Shown here in pieces: positions 38,822 to 52,115 of a stretch of 64,000 bases of DNA. Location of the stretch: the NCBI GenBank assembly GCA_900239685.1, contig OENT01000045.1, forward strand, positions 62,001-126,000, in the 5' to 3' direction. A program made the position numbers and the translations under genes. The notes under the pieces are model-generated. The model worked only from the letters and a program-made list of their open reading frames with translations, did not search any database and was not told the origin of the DNA. The DNA comes from Rotaria macrura (taxonomy: Eukaryota; Rotifera; Eurotatoria; Philodinida; Philodinidae). Positions within the stretch are counted from its first letter, which is position 1, and every line of letters begins with the position of its first letter.

Positions 38822-41197
38822 TACTAGAGCATCAAGGAAAGAACGAACAGAATGCGGTCAAGTAAACTTATTTTTAATAGTAAATATAGGTCGCTCGACA
38901 ATTCATATAAGAAGAAGAAAAATTCTCGATTATGAATGATGAGATGTCGAAAGAACGTTTTTTTCTTTCCTATTAGTTTCACATTCCCTATTTGACCCGT
39001 GGAAACAACAGACTACAGGCAATTCAATTTGAAATTGAATTTTAGAAACAGAAAAAGTTACATTTAATAATACTTTGCTATTTGACTTTCATTTAGCGCC
39101 TTCGAACAAAGACGTAAATTTGTGATGATATGCTGATGTTTGATCAGGCTTTGCTTATGTATGTGTGTTTTTTGTGGGGCTACTAAGAATTCGAGGCAAT
39201 AGAAAGAAAACAAGTACCATATAGCCTTGACAGAATGAAAAAAGCATTTTAGTTGAACTACATAACATGATTTTGGTCGAAACCCTTTTCCTTGGTCCCA
39301 CTATTGCCCACAGAGGAGAACGTTCTGTTTTTCTCAAAATTCAGTTAGAAATGAAGGTACTAATAGACTCATTAAAATATAACGGAGTTCATATTACAAC
39401 GGACAGCATTACTCCTAGCAATACATTCAGTAAGTTTCACCAACACGATGATATCTATGGTTACAGTTTTAGTCCTGTCATCACCGTAACATGACTTCGT
39501 ACTGGTCGGTTTTCTTCTGCAATTTTCTTATGATTCTATATTTTTTCCAACAAAAGCGAATATTATTCTACATAAAAAGGCTTGAACCTAAGAAAGATGT
39601 TACCTAATATTTTACATTCGTTAAGATAATGAATGGGTGAAGGTCTAATTGACGTTTTTCACTTTGTCCAGATTTTCACAGAAAATGAGTGATCTTTTGT
39701 TTTTCAAGCAGACTGTAAACTGTTTAATAGCATTCAGCAAGAGCTTTGACTAATCTCTCGTAGCATGCATGGGGTAGAAGTCAAGCTAGGAAAAAGAAAA
39801 TTCCATTATATTTTATCAAACTTCTTCTGCAAACTATGTTCATCGGGAAATATTAAACGGTTGTGTTGTCCAGTTGTTGAATGCTCTATTACCTATGACA
39901 CAAATCGAGTCAGATGTGTTCTATACTATTGAGAAAATGGTGTTTCGAAAATAAAATAATGTTATCATTTAACTGATGATCGTAACCTAACACACAGACC
40001 GTGAAAGGCTACAGATTAAAGTTTACTTGGTTCTTCCATCGGATAACTCGAAGAAAGCAAATTGGGATGTATTTTCGCTGTTTTCAACTTTGACAAATAT
40101 CGTCTTATGAGTAGATATGTTCTCTCGACGACTGCTGGCAAAATGAATCACCACGTGAAAAATAGGTCTATTGGAATGTTAGTAGTATGAAAAACGGAAG
40201 ATTTCAAGATAACTATCATTAACCCAGCGTTCATACTAACTGTAGTATGTAGCAATAAATATCATACATCATCGAAACATAATGCTAATAGTAAATGAAA
40301 ATTCATAATTTTCACAATATGAATCAATCTGTTTATTTTATAACGAGTACACTTATATATTAATACACAATTTCATGTCATCTACATTGGATCAGTAATC
40401 TTATAGGCTAGTTATTTTTTTTTCGATCAGTTAGAGATTTTGATATGTTTCAAATACTATCCTAGGGATGAAATAATATAGCGTATATAATACATATTAT
40501 AAATCAGATAGAATTTTTCTGGGTGGATATCTAGTTTATGCATGAAATACTTCTCTGAAATATATCGATCTCTATGTTCAAGATCCTCGATATAAAATGT
40601 CTTCATCAATGGCCACTATGAAACTAATTCAAAGTTCATTGAACTATTTTTTATATAGCACAGAAAAACAATGAAATACATCTCGTATGAATTACATTAA
40701 TCATCGAGTTCTCTATTTACAGTTGCAATTTCAGTATCGAGCAGTCTTTCTTTAAAATTCGAGAACAGAAAATAAAACTTAAATTGAACGAATTTCGCTT
40801 GGGAAAAACAAGCATTGATCAAGCTTTTAAACTCTCCATTCCCTTAACTTGATATGCCGATAGCCTACTATATACGTTTATATACAATTAACGCTTCTCT
40901 TACACATCATACACGACTAATAGCGACCTCATACGAACGATTATGGGCTCATTCCATGCTTAAAATTGCCCTTGGATCTGTCTATAGGAATCAATAAAAT
41001 AAAGCTATCTGTATTATTATTTTAAGTTTCTTGACGTGCTATATACTGATTATTTGTAATCGCTTTTAATGTTTTGTGGCTATCACTATAGTTATAATAT
41101 CGAGAATGGCGAACAAGATTAATTTTATAAGGATTCGTTTTCGACAAATGGAGCGTACATGTAAGTTCATATAAAATTGAGTCGCGCACAAAACGAA
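38822..41197. other. Gene-poor intergenic region
   Basis: ORFs at 39155-39337 (minus) and 39267-39494 (plus) overlap each other and carry no recognised motif. The right end should hold the promoter of the gene at 41198. A short ATG-started stretch ending at a GTAAGT donor (41106-41160) could be an alternative first exon. Confidence 0.4.
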
Positions 41198-43164
41198 ATG
41201 CCACCTGTAAAGGATGAAAAGTATGGAACGTACCCATCGAACACATCAGCACAGATTCAACAGATCTTTTCTGAAGTTCAATCACAATTACCGAGTGTTA
41301 ATTTCGATAATGATGATCAAAATGATGGTGACAATGATGATAATGAAGAAGTAAAGACGAAATTATTATTCATTGAATATTTTTGGAAAAAAAAACATCA
41401 TTTTCCTTTCTTTTTGTATTGGTGAAGATTCTTCAATCAAATATTGCTGATAGTACCGATGCTCTTCTCGAATCATTACTAAGTAGTAATGCTCATTCAT
41501 TTCTAACAATACACCCCAAAATTGAAACACCTCAACAACCACCGAGTGTTGAATCGCAAATGCGTGTTTCACCAAATCTATTCGATAATTCATTACAAAA
41601 TCAAGAACCATCATTAAAACCATCTATTCTCTCGATGGATCTTTTCAATAGTATTGACTTCGATAAGTTGCCATCATTCAATTCTAATCATACTCATTCT
41701 CAATATTCTAATTCAACACCAACATTTCATCGTCCACGGCCAAGTAGGAAAAAAAAAGATTAAAGCATGAATATTTAATTATCAGTAACATTCATAAAAA
41801 TTTGATTATCTGTAGTTAATCATCATAATTTATCAACTCAACAACAAACAAATATTAAAAATCGTGATGAACGCCAAATTCTTGAACGCCTTGCACAACA
41901 AGCAAATAAATTTAATGTTAATGAACGAGGACATTCAACACGAGAAAATCATCCTTTTAGAAATCTTGAATCGGCTTTATATGAAACATCACATGAACAT
42001 TTTGATCATCATGGAAAGAAAATGCCCAGAACTGAATCCCAAGTAAGCATTTTCTATATATATGTAATCATCAAATAAGTTCATCACAATCTTCACAAGA
42101 CATCATTAAAATTGCCTATTGATACTTCGCACGAACATGTCACCGATAATTTCTTTTTGTTTATAAAACTAACAATGATTTGACTAAAAAATTCTATCGG
42201 TAAATTTTCAGGTGCCTAATTTTGTTCGGATAAAGAAGAACATTGTTGAGAAGGTCACGATTTTATGACACGTGAAGAAAATTTGATGTGTGTATTGTAG
42301 TCACTGAAAAACTGACGATTGGATTATGTAAAAACTCCCTTGTGTCCATTCTGCATTTTTTCATTTCGTCGATACATAATTGCTGAGGAACTTGCATACA
42401 TAACATAGTAGTTTACATAGTCACCGTTATCATCATGTCATATCTTATTTAATAGTAGAGAAATATTGTTAAAACTATTAATAGTTCATGAAATGCATTC
42501 TTAAGGTATGTTGTTCGAGTTTTCTAAAACATCATGTTTTCTTAATTCTCTATCGTCTTTATGAGTATCGGCCACATCAGTGACAAATATATTTCGAAAG
42601 CACTAATGGCAAGTTTTTCTCCTAAAAAAATGTTGCAAACTTAAGTCAGATGTGAGTACGTAAGTCTCATGGGATTTGCAGCAAGACGAAAAACAATTGC
42701 TTCCATTCGTGGCTGTTTTGAATACACTATGATAATCTTTTCAGTAGCAATATGTTAAAAATATTGTTTCATGATTAGAAAAAAAAAAGAATTTTCTTTT
42801 AATTTTACCTTTCTTTTACATTAAACTACAAATCGTTAACAGACATAAATCCCACAATAGAATATTTCATTATGTATTATTGAGTTTTTCGATTAGTTCA
42901 ATAGAAAGTAGTTTTATCTATGTTAATTATTTTTTAATTTCCTTTTAGCGTAAAACAATTTATATTGATTTACGTAATTCAAATGAGTCAAAACAAGAAA
43001 AACCTCAACACGAACAACAATCAGTCAATAGTATTAATTCAATTTCACAACAAATACAATCATCTGAATCAGAAAGTGATGATGATTGTAATGATGGCAT
43101 GCTGTGGTTTGAAAAACGTCAGCAAGCGAAACGAGAACAGCAAATGAATTCATCGAAACAATGA
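41198..43164 (+). CDS. Hypothetical low-complexity protein with conserved-looking C-terminus (303 aa)
   Basis: Four exons, 41198-41350, 41428-41743, 41816-42042 and 42949-43164, join in phase to 303 aa; the third intron is ~0.9 kb. No signal peptide or membrane segment. The N-terminal third is acidic (NFDNDDQNDGDNDDNEE), followed by Ser/Pro/Asn-rich disorder, a short charged helix-like segment (RDERQILERLAQQANKFN) and a C-terminal block RKTIYIDLRNS ... SESESDDD ... MLWFEKRQQAKREQ. The last block looks like the conserved part (a hydrophobic strand, an acidic serine cluster typical of CK2 sites, then a Trp-containing basic helix). I do not recognise the family and assign no function. An upstream in-frame stop supports the ATG at 41198, but it lies just after a GTAAGT-like site, so a longer 5' end is possible. 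Confidence 0.7.
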
Positions 43165-43307
43165 CATTTCTTTTCTTGTTTTTTTTTGTTTTGCTTTGAT
43201 TTTTTCGATTTCCTTTTTTTTTTCTCCCTTGTAAATATTGGTGCTGCGTATTTTTTTTACAAAACTAGCATGAACACGAGAACGCATATTTATCTAACTA
43301 CAAATAA

Positions 43308-43331
43308 TATATATATATATATATATATATT
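43308..43331. repeat. (AT)n microsatellite
   Basis: A pure AT dinucleotide run of about 24 bases, shortly after the stop of the 303-aa gene. Confidence 0.9.
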
Positions 43332-44648
43332 ATGAGTGAGAGAGAGACAGAAAGAGTATATTATTTACTCCCATCGGAGATGATGCATGTGTCATCGCAT
43401 AGCATCATATTTGATGAACTATGCTTTTGTACATAACACCCTAATGAGCTTTCTTTCGTATTCTGATAGCTTTGGTTCTTGATATCTGCTTGTATAAGCT
43501 ACGAAGAAAAAACAACATGCATGCATTAGATGTTCATATAATCCATTCTATCATTGACATTTTAAGTTTATTGTACACGAGAAAGAAACATAAAAATTGA
43601 TAAATCGCCACACCATTACATATATACACACATCATACATATGCTGAGTGGCTGATTAAAAAATCTTATCTTCCATTACATTTTTTCGGAAGAACATAAC
43701 GATCTATGAGATATGTTGATCAATTGCATTCTTAAAAAAGAACATGTATGCTAACATAACAAAACGAAATAAAGAAAAGCTACGTAAAAATGATGATAAT
43801 AACTATCAAATACGAAAAACTGTGAAGAACCTGGTAACAGATAATTTGTCGAAATTAGTTTTTCATAGTCAAAATTTGTAATTTTCTATTCTCTTGAAAA
43901 TTATCATTATTCATAAATGTACTTATTAATTAATTTCCCATAGAGCAATATATAAGAATTCAAGCTTAATTACTGATTAGATGAGGCACTCAAAGAGAAA
44001 GTTTTTGTTTTAATTTAAATCATAACCAGAACTAGTTGATGACATTGTTGTTCTTATTGTTGTTTACATATACATTTACAAATGTATTGTATTATCACAT
44101 CATCATTGATAAGAAGAGTACTTAGACAATCAATCAATGTATATATTATGGGAACAACTTTTGTTGATGATATCTGTTTATTCGTACAAACTTGATTAAT
44201 AATAAAGAAAAGGAAGCATATGACCATAATCAACTTTACTTCTTTTGTATATTCGTATTTTTCCGGATGAGTTGAAAATAACTTTTTTATTAGAGAATAC
44301 CATACTAATGTAAGAATATTGAAATATGTTCTTTCGTTTAAAAATGATACTTATTCTATTCAATTGAATCCGTGGTAACTGTTTTTTCTCTTTTTCTTTT
44401 GTTTTCTTTTTGTTTCTCGTTTGTTACATTCGCTGCTGAAAGAATTCACTTAAAAAGAACAAACGAGAACGTACATGTACGGATCTTGTTCGGATAATTG
44501 TGTTGGATGGGTGATTGTTGTTTTCCGTCGCCATCCGTGCCAATTCGATGACGAGGAAAGTAAAGTGAGAGAACGAGAATACTGGAAACGATGACGACTG
44601 CGAAAGCATAAGAGAAGAATTCTACAAAAAGGGGTAGCATGAATGTGT

Positions 44649-44700
44649 GTGAGAGAGAGAGGAGGGGGTTGGGTGAGAGAGAGAGAGAGAGAGAGAGAGG
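44649..44700. repeat. (GA)n microsatellite
   Basis: Two blocks of GA dinucleotides separated by a G-rich interruption, inside a broader purine-rich stretch on the plus strand. Confidence 0.9.
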
Positions 44701-45620
44701 GAAAGCGATCATTAGAACAAAGCCTCTCATTGCGTGATACAATGATGAGGAGAGAAGGGGAGAGAGGGGGAAAGACTTTGTCACGCAATCGCTGAGTTTT
44801 TCCGCTAGAGAGTAAAAAAAAGAGCCAAGGTCCTTAACAGACAATTAGCTAAAGCGGCGATAACAAAGACAAGAGAGAAAGGAAAGAGAAATTCAATGTT
44901 TTTTGTCTTTTGCCTTCCCTTACTCGTCACATTTAACAATGATACATCAAAATTAAAAGTGGTGACTCCAACTAGCAGAAAAATCAGTGAAGCTATTAGT
45001 TGTCGTCACAGCTACGATTTTCCTTTTCTTTGTTGACCTTTTCTTTCTTTGTTGATGAAGGTAGTAAAAATATAGAAAGGAAAATATGTCTACGCTTTCG
45101 TAAATGAAAACTAGTGTGTGTGACAGAAAAGAAGCTCATCTTACTCGTTCTTTAACTAGAACTCTTTGTGGGATAACTACACACACACACACACTTTCTT
45201 TTCTTTCTTTCGACAATTCCTTTTTTTCCTTTTTCCTTTTTTTTTGCTATCCCTTTGTCTCGCTCTGTCTCTCAAATAACAAATCATAATAACAACCGCA
45301 GACCAACCGCACAGATGATTGAGAGCGATGACGATGAGAAAAACCGACGCCATCAACATTATCATCATCGATCAACGACTAACACGACAACGAGACTTCA
45401 GCGACTGGAAGCTGGCACCAATACGAAATTGAGTAATCAACAATTCAAACAAACACCATAACTATAACCATAGTCTCTTCTTTTGACTCTTCTTCTCTTT
45501 CATCACCATTACCATCATCATCTCAACTTAATACTATATAATACAGTTTTGTCGTCATTTGGTCTCATCGCCAATATTATCATTATCTCTTCAACGTACT
45601 CTTTCTTCTTCGTTGTGCAG

Positions 45621-45680
45621 TTGGATTCCGACATGCACCTAAGATCAGTTCTTTCTTATCTATGGTCCTGTATGCATACA
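45621..45680 (+). CDS. Candidate alternative 5' coding exon A of the innexin locus
   Basis: A 60-nt exon with a strong acceptor (TCGTTGTGCAG) and a consensus donor (GTAAGTAG). An ATG at 45633 opens 16 codons, MHLRSVLSYLWSCMHT, ending in phase 0. This is the phase needed by the 13-nt exon at 50310. No transcript evidence is available. Confidence 0.4.
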
Positions 45681-45986
45681 GTAAGTAGTTATCAATTCAA
45701 TTGACACTTCATGTCAGGACTCGTACATTTTTTGCCAGGGAAAAAAAGACAAGCAAAGAACAAAGAGAAGAGAGAAAAGAAAGGAGAGAGAGGGGGAGGG
45801 ACAGGAGAAGGAGAGAGTTAACTAGATAATCCACATAACTGACAACTATACACGCAGGAATAAAGGTGTCAAACTTCTCTTTTAGGCAAACTATTTGTAT
45901 GCCAGTTATTCGAGACAAAAAAAGAAAGACAACACATTTTCATCATCTATATAAACAAAAGATATTCTGGATCTAGACTACAAACA

Positions 45987-46004
45987 ATGATGTCGACAAT
46001 CAAG
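45987..46004 (+). CDS. Candidate alternative first coding exon B of the innexin locus
   Basis: ATGATGTCGACAATCAAG followed by donor GTATAT: six codons ending in phase 0. A TATATAAA box lies at 45948-45955, about 39 nt upstream, suggesting its own promoter. It is very short and rests only on the donor, TATA box and phase. Confidence 0.3.
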
Positions 46005-48484
46005 GTATATTTTTATTCTTAGTCTCTTTTTTTTAATTTTAATTTTCATTTATTTCTGTGTTTTTCACCAAACAACGATGGAGTGGGGAGTGGGATAACT
46101 CGTACCTAGAACTATTTTTTTCAAATAATAGCTTCTTTTGTTTTCATGTATTAATACTGATGTCATTAGCATAGTTAATAGATGGAATTTAGGTCAAACT
46201 CACGTTTTTTTTTATAGCTGTGATGCATATTAGTTGAAAGCGCATTCCTAATGGTTTCTAAGTGTCTTTCGGATGTATTTTATTGAGTGCTATCAAAAAT
46301 ATCCTTGAAAAATTTTGCAAGATTCAGTCATGTGAAAAATCATTCAAGAATAACTTCCTTTTTCTCCATCAATTCGATACTACGCTGAATTTTGACGTTA
46401 AGTCTATGGTAAGGTGAAGAAATATACAGATAAACTAATTAAAGTTATAGAAATGTATTCATTCATTCACACATCTGTGTAATCTGTGGATGAACAGGAA
46501 ACAATATTCGTATCGCGTGATTAGCCTTTTACTTCTGGCAGCAGTTCTCATTTAATTAACATAGATTAATGGCATTGCATTCATTTTTATCTATATTTCA
46601 ACTGAAGAATTGCACAAAATATTAGGGAGTTGATTTTATTTATTGTAATAAATGCTCAAAACAAATAGAATCAATGATTATTTAACAGGAGAAAAACTGC
46701 AAATATAAATTTGTTTAGCAACTACTTTGCAAGATATTTAGATCTTCTGTTCTTGTATGTCAATTGTTTGCACTTGATTGCTTCAATTTATTGATGAACA
46801 GTTTAACTCATATTGCTGTCTTTTTAGTTTTTCTTTCTTAATTTCCCTCAGTCTGTTGTTTTTCAAATAAAGAATAAGAGATGACGATAAATATAGGTTT
46901 GATCTCAATCAGTAATTTCAATGTTGTTAATTAGAAAATTGAGTGACTTTTCTTTTCATTGCATTGAAATGAATTATATGTATCTTGCAGTTAATATGAG
47001 ATCTTTTTTTTCATGATTCAAATATCCCTTTATTGTCTTAGTTCATTATTTTTTTAAGAACTAAAGAAATAATATCAAGTTTCTCAAGTGACTCTATGCA
47101 TAGTAAGTTCACAGGATAAATAAGACAACTTACTGAAGTTGCCACAAAATAATGACATTTTGCTTTTCTAATTTCTGCGAACACGGAAATCGGACTGTCA
47201 TATCCAACATCCGTCAATACTAAAGGGCAGTTCTAGTAGCATTAGTAGTAGTTGTCGTAAGACATAATTTGAACCATCAGTTTTTCTTGATCTTTCTGTT
47301 GATACAATTAGCTGAATACTATTGCATACATGCTTTCTTCTTTTGTCCATCATTCATTCGTATTTCCATCTTTACCATACAGATATACATACAGTTGATA
47401 CAATAATAGACAGCACATTTCAACATAATAACATGGACTAATGATGTTCTATCATACTGACAAACAGTTAACATAAAAAGAAACTTTTGACACCGAGGGA
47501 TTTCTTTTTCCTCTACACAGTCAATGATCTATTGTCAGTTAATGATATATGACTATCTATGTCTGTCTGTCTCTTATGCGATTTAGTTAATGAACAATAT
47601 CATATATAAATTCACTCAATTTTATATTCATAGTTGACACAGCCAACTTGCGTGATGTACAACCTATTCAATTAATACATGCGTCCAACTTGATTAAATC
47701 TCAACTAAACTTAGTTTGTCATATCCTACTTTGTTGTTATTAGCTTGGTTAATAATCATATGATTGCCATTGGTTTCGCTCCACTGACAAATACGCATGC
47801 GGAAAAGTTTTTTTTCTTTTCTTATTATTTCCTTTCTCTTTTTTTTTAACTAAAAATACAAATTTGAAGCATATTAATCAATGGCGCATCAAAAATTTGT
47901 TAAATAAGCTAGCGGGCAGTCTAAGTTTGAGTTTCTACTCACTAACATGTTTCAATTTAAAGAAAAATCGTTTGAAAAAGCCTCGATAGATGACTAGCAT
48001 GTGTATGTGTGTGACAATCAACGTCGTTCGAGTTACAGACCTTTTTTGCTTCTCCCAAAGGCTTTGTACGTCATCATAAAAAATTAAAAATAAAACGACT
48101 AACTTAGATGATAGCGTGAATAGTTAGTTATTCATTCAGTATTGTTCTGAAATAATAATATATTATTGATTAGAATTACTTTTTTTCTGTATTTTTCCTG
48201 ATTAAATATTATGCATTAAAATAGGTTAAAATCCATCGAGATTTCATTTATGTAATTAGTTTGAAGGTAAAGTATTTTATTTCTTGTCAAGAAAAAGAAA
48301 TTCTAGCAAAAACAGTGCATTTGTATTTCTCTATTTTTTTTTCATTTTATCTTTTATCTAAAAATATGAACATTCTACTGAATAGCTATATACATACATA
48401 TATTTATTTATTTTTGTCTTCTATGTTGAACAAATAGACATAGCGCACAAAGTATTTTCTAGTATAATTTCTAACATATATAGA

Positions 48485-48584
48485 TATATATATATATATA
48501 AATTTGTACATACAAGCGCATCGATTGTAAATACTGCGACGAGAAGCAAATATATGTCTTTATATATATATATATATATATATA
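48485..48584. repeat. Two (TA)n microsatellites
   Basis: TA dinucleotide runs at about 48485-48501 and 48561-48584, within the presumed intron. Confidence 0.85.
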
Positions 48585-49183
48585 GGAGTTTTTGTCAAAC
48601 ACTTGAAAATCAAGGATAAGTGGTAGTTGCTCGATTGACCACTTTGAAATTTGTGGAAAAAAAGATGTATACATGTTCGCATACTGTTTAATTTAAATTA
48701 TTATATCGAAGTGTTTTGTCATTCAACTCCTCTAGGAATAGCAAATAACTTTTGGATGATCACATTTTAACCTTGAATATTTAGCGTGATCTTGTTGACA
48801 CTTTTCTTTATTTTGATGAGTTTATACGTTGCAGTAAAATGCTTGCACGAGATTTCCACAATAGTTTTATTCATAGTTACTTGATGATTTTGTTCCCGAT
48901 CGATTGCTCCTGTTCTTCTATCGCACTTTCCATTCTTTGTCTATTGTTATTTCTGCGCTTTCTTTCTCAAGTTCTCAGTAAGCATCAATACAAGTAGTAT
49001 TTCATTGTTAGTATCGAAAAAAATAGACTTTGAGTTCGAACTATCAAAACTTTCCAAAAAAAAAAATAATTAGTAAAAAAACCAGTGCAACATTTAGTTC
49101 TCTCTCTCGCTCATTTTTTCCTTTTCTTTCTATCTATACATAGTTCCTATTCTTTGCACTTGGCTACTCATAAGATTTCACAT

Positions 49184-49210
49184 ATGGATATTTACATCAA
49201 TGATCTATTG
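49184..49210 (+). CDS. Candidate alternative first coding exon C of the innexin locus
   Basis: The ATG at 49184 opens nine codons (MDIYINDLL) ending in phase 0 at donor GTAAGC. The frame stays open upstream to about 49085, where it would add a hydrophobic Leu/Phe/Ser-rich stretch, so the start is uncertain. Confidence 0.3.
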
Positions 49211-49639
49211 GTAAGCACTCAATCCGGATTATTCATGGCATTCAGAGTCATTCATATTATATTATACTGGTATTTCACATGAATTAAGATCTGAAATAAT
49301 CTCTCTTTAATGAGACTTCTAGAATTAAGTTTCACTGATCAGGTTGGATTCTTTTCACATGCATCATATGATCATAAAAAAAGAATGTTTGTGATGAAAC
49401 AACAATGCATATAATGATCTTATATATTAGTAATATATTGGAGAGAAAATATGATGAACGAGAAATGGTGACCCAACAAACTCTAATCCGGACGGAAACG
49501 ACAATATGTGAAAGATTGAACTTGTTCTTCTCAAGATGACGAGGATGATGATGAATGGTTGATGTAGAACCACAACATAACAAGAAACGGGACTCTTCCT
49601 TGTTTTCATTTATATGCTTGTATGTGTTAGCCCCTGCAC

Positions 49640-49666
49640 GCGTGTGTGTGTGTGTGAGTGTGTGTG
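49640..49666. repeat. (GT)n microsatellite
   Basis: A GT dinucleotide run with one GA interruption on the plus strand. Confidence 0.85.
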
Positions 49667-50309
49667 CAACAACTAGCAACGAGAACGACGACAACGTTCT
49701 TTTTTTTGAGATTTTTATCCAAACAACACTTTTTCTTCTCTCTTTTTCTATGTTTTTTCCCTTCATCTATCTCCTGTTTGCTCGTTCGCTCGTTGACTAT
49801 CTCGACGATAGAAAAGCGGCAATGAGTCTGTTAGTGTGCACAAATACGCTAACAACAAGAGAATATAGAGAAAGCGAGAGAAAGTAGAAAGAAATGAACG
49901 ATGAAACGTACGAAGATGATGTTGATTATGTTGATAAAAATAATAATAATAATGCGCTTCATATTTTTTACCGTACTATAATATGGTCGATCCTTGTAGA
50001 TTAATATAGTCGATTCTCGTACTCTTTGTCTCTTTTTTTTCTGCTTCCTCTTTTCTTTCTTTCGACTTACTATACGACATCGATCAAGTGATGGACAGCA
50101 GTAAGAACAATAAACAATATTACTAATACAACTCCACATGGAAGAGCAATCACACTTATTATTAACTGATTGTCAAACAAGTTTATTTATATTGTTAACA
50201 TGTTGTCAGATTCATTTTCGTCCACCTGATCATCATCGTGCTTGACCGTTGATAGAAAAAAAATGAGCATGAGTTCGATATGAAATTGTTATTCTTTCTT
50301 CGCCTGCAG

Positions 50310-50322
50310 ATCATTACAAAAG
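50310..50322 (+). CDS. Candidate 13-nt microexon
   Basis: ATCATTACAAAAG lies between a strong acceptor (TTCGCCTGCAG) and a consensus donor (GTATGTGC). Read from phase 0 it encodes I-I-T-K plus one base, which completes Glu with the AG that begins the exon at 52116. All three upstream candidate exons end in phase 0. The phase agreement on both sides is the main support. Confidence 0.4.
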
Positions 50323-50624
50323 GTATGTGCATATTCGCCTGTATCTATCTTAATGCATCATAATAACATGCAATTTAGTAAGATTTATTGACTAATAATA
50401 ACGAATTCATCGAACAGGCTGTTCAAGTGTTATATAGTTATATTCATATTAAGAAAAGCAACATGAACTTCGATAATTTAGTTCAAGTATTCTGAAATTT
50501 CGAAGTACACCAGTGCTCATGGATTCGAGCCGATTATATTCTTCTTAGCTTTTTTTTTCATTTCTGTTTTTTCCCCATGATCATGTCTCTCTCATGTTCA
50601 ATGTGTGCTACAAACATAACGCTA

Positions 50625-50627
<3 letters not shown>

Positions 50628-50655
<28 letters not shown>
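50628..50655. repeat. (CA)n microsatellite
   Basis: About fourteen CA units. A short (AGTAGC)n array lies nearby at about 50730-50750. Confidence 0.9.
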
Positions 50656-50658
<3 letters not shown>

Positions 50659-52115
50659 GCTGCAATAATCATAACGTGAAGACGAAAGGCGCAAGAAAAA
50701 AGAGGAAACCACAATAGGAGTAGTAATAGCAGTAGCAGTAGCAGTAGCAGCAATAACGGCAGCAGTTAGCTATTAGATTAGAAAGAAAAACGAGAAGAAA
50801 AAAAAGGGAAGAAAATAGAACGAAGAAAAACCACATCGGTCACTAAGCAAGAAACCAAATAGCGAGAAAAAAAGGGAATCAAATATTGTTCAAGATGTTA
50901 TTTTTTGTTATTGATGATCGCTGAAGACTTTTATTTGTGAAAATGTCATTTAAGGTTAACTTTTTCTTTACGCTTGCTTTAAATTCGATGGGTCAAAATA
51001 AAAAAAAATATGAGAAAGCAATTTGATGAAGCGAAGGCAAGAAAAAACCTTGAGAGCATAGAAATGGAGAGCGAAGTGTTTGCGACCCACTCAAAATGTC
51101 ATTCACGGTCTATAGAGACGTAAAACGAGATTGTTGTTCCGTTCCAACGGACATCAGTAGTCTTTCTTAATTGAAATTGCATCTATAGTATGCTATGGGA
51201 AAAAAAGCTACTTGAAATCGATTAATATATCACTTGCAGACATTGAACATAGATGTGAAATTGAAAGAAGGAAAAAGGTTTCTTTTTCTTTTTGACCAAT
51301 ACCATATATTTTACCTGGAAAAGTTAGTCGACGTGTATAACGATGTGTTGTTATAAGTTAAAAAAATAAGAAACGAACGACTCTACACAATCAATTATAT
51401 ATGTGTCTATACATAATGAAAAAGAAGAAAAATTAAAAGAAACACTCAATAAATGGACTGTGATCTGGTTTTTTGATCAAACGTAATCGATAGATGTGTA
51501 AAAGAAAAGAAGAAGAAGAATTAGATATATGAGTTTTACATTAGAATGTAATGCTTATTGCATAAATATATTAAATAATTGATCCGAATAAAAGTAATCT
51601 CACAGAGACATAAACACAAAGAAACTTGAAAGATTATAAATCATTTTGAATAATCTTCGATAATGATGACTCTCATGGCAATGTTCTTTCTAATTTAGTC
51701 TAAGGTGAGATTCAATAGCTATCAAATGTTACTTGAAATATATATGTAAATAAATATATCTACATATTTATATTCTCACTTGTCAAGTAACATTAATGCT
51801 TGTATTATTTTTCCAACTTGATCGAAATTGATCGAGTGAAGTGAAAGTAAAAAAATCAGAAATTATCATTATTACATGACATTTTACGACTGTCTGCAAG
51901 GTCTAATGAGTATTCAACTGTGTACTATTTCCTTGTGTCTATAAACATACGATTATCCTTTTTTTTTCCGGCACAATGCCAAAGTCTTGCAATTTTTCTT
52001 CGTTTTTTTTTCTTTTTGGTGTATTCACACATCATTAATGCAAGTGTGATTTGTCTAAGCTTCAGTATAAAAACTAATATTTGTTGTTTTTTGTTTTTCT
52101 GCTTTATTTGTTTAG

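Larger units (their letters stand above)
43165..45620. other. Microsatellite-rich region, probable 5' region of the innexin locus
   Basis: Contains (AT)n at ~43308-43331, a GA-rich tract at ~44648-44765 and (AC)n at 45179-45195. A plus-strand ORF from the ATG at 45315 to 45461 (MIESDDDEKNRRHQHYHH start) is less AT-rich and could be an upstream ORF or leader exon. Minus-strand ORFs at 44424-44844 are translations of the GA/TC repeat and are not called. Confidence 0.4.

Noticed and set aside
44424..44844. Overlapping minus-strand ORFs rich in Ser/Leu/Pro
   Set aside because: They are translations of the GA/TC simple repeat in two frames and have no domain or splice support.
49332..49766. 144-aa minus-strand ORF with HTHTHT repeat
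   Set aside because: It spans a GT/CA microsatellite and has low-complexity composition; antisense to the presumed innexin intron.
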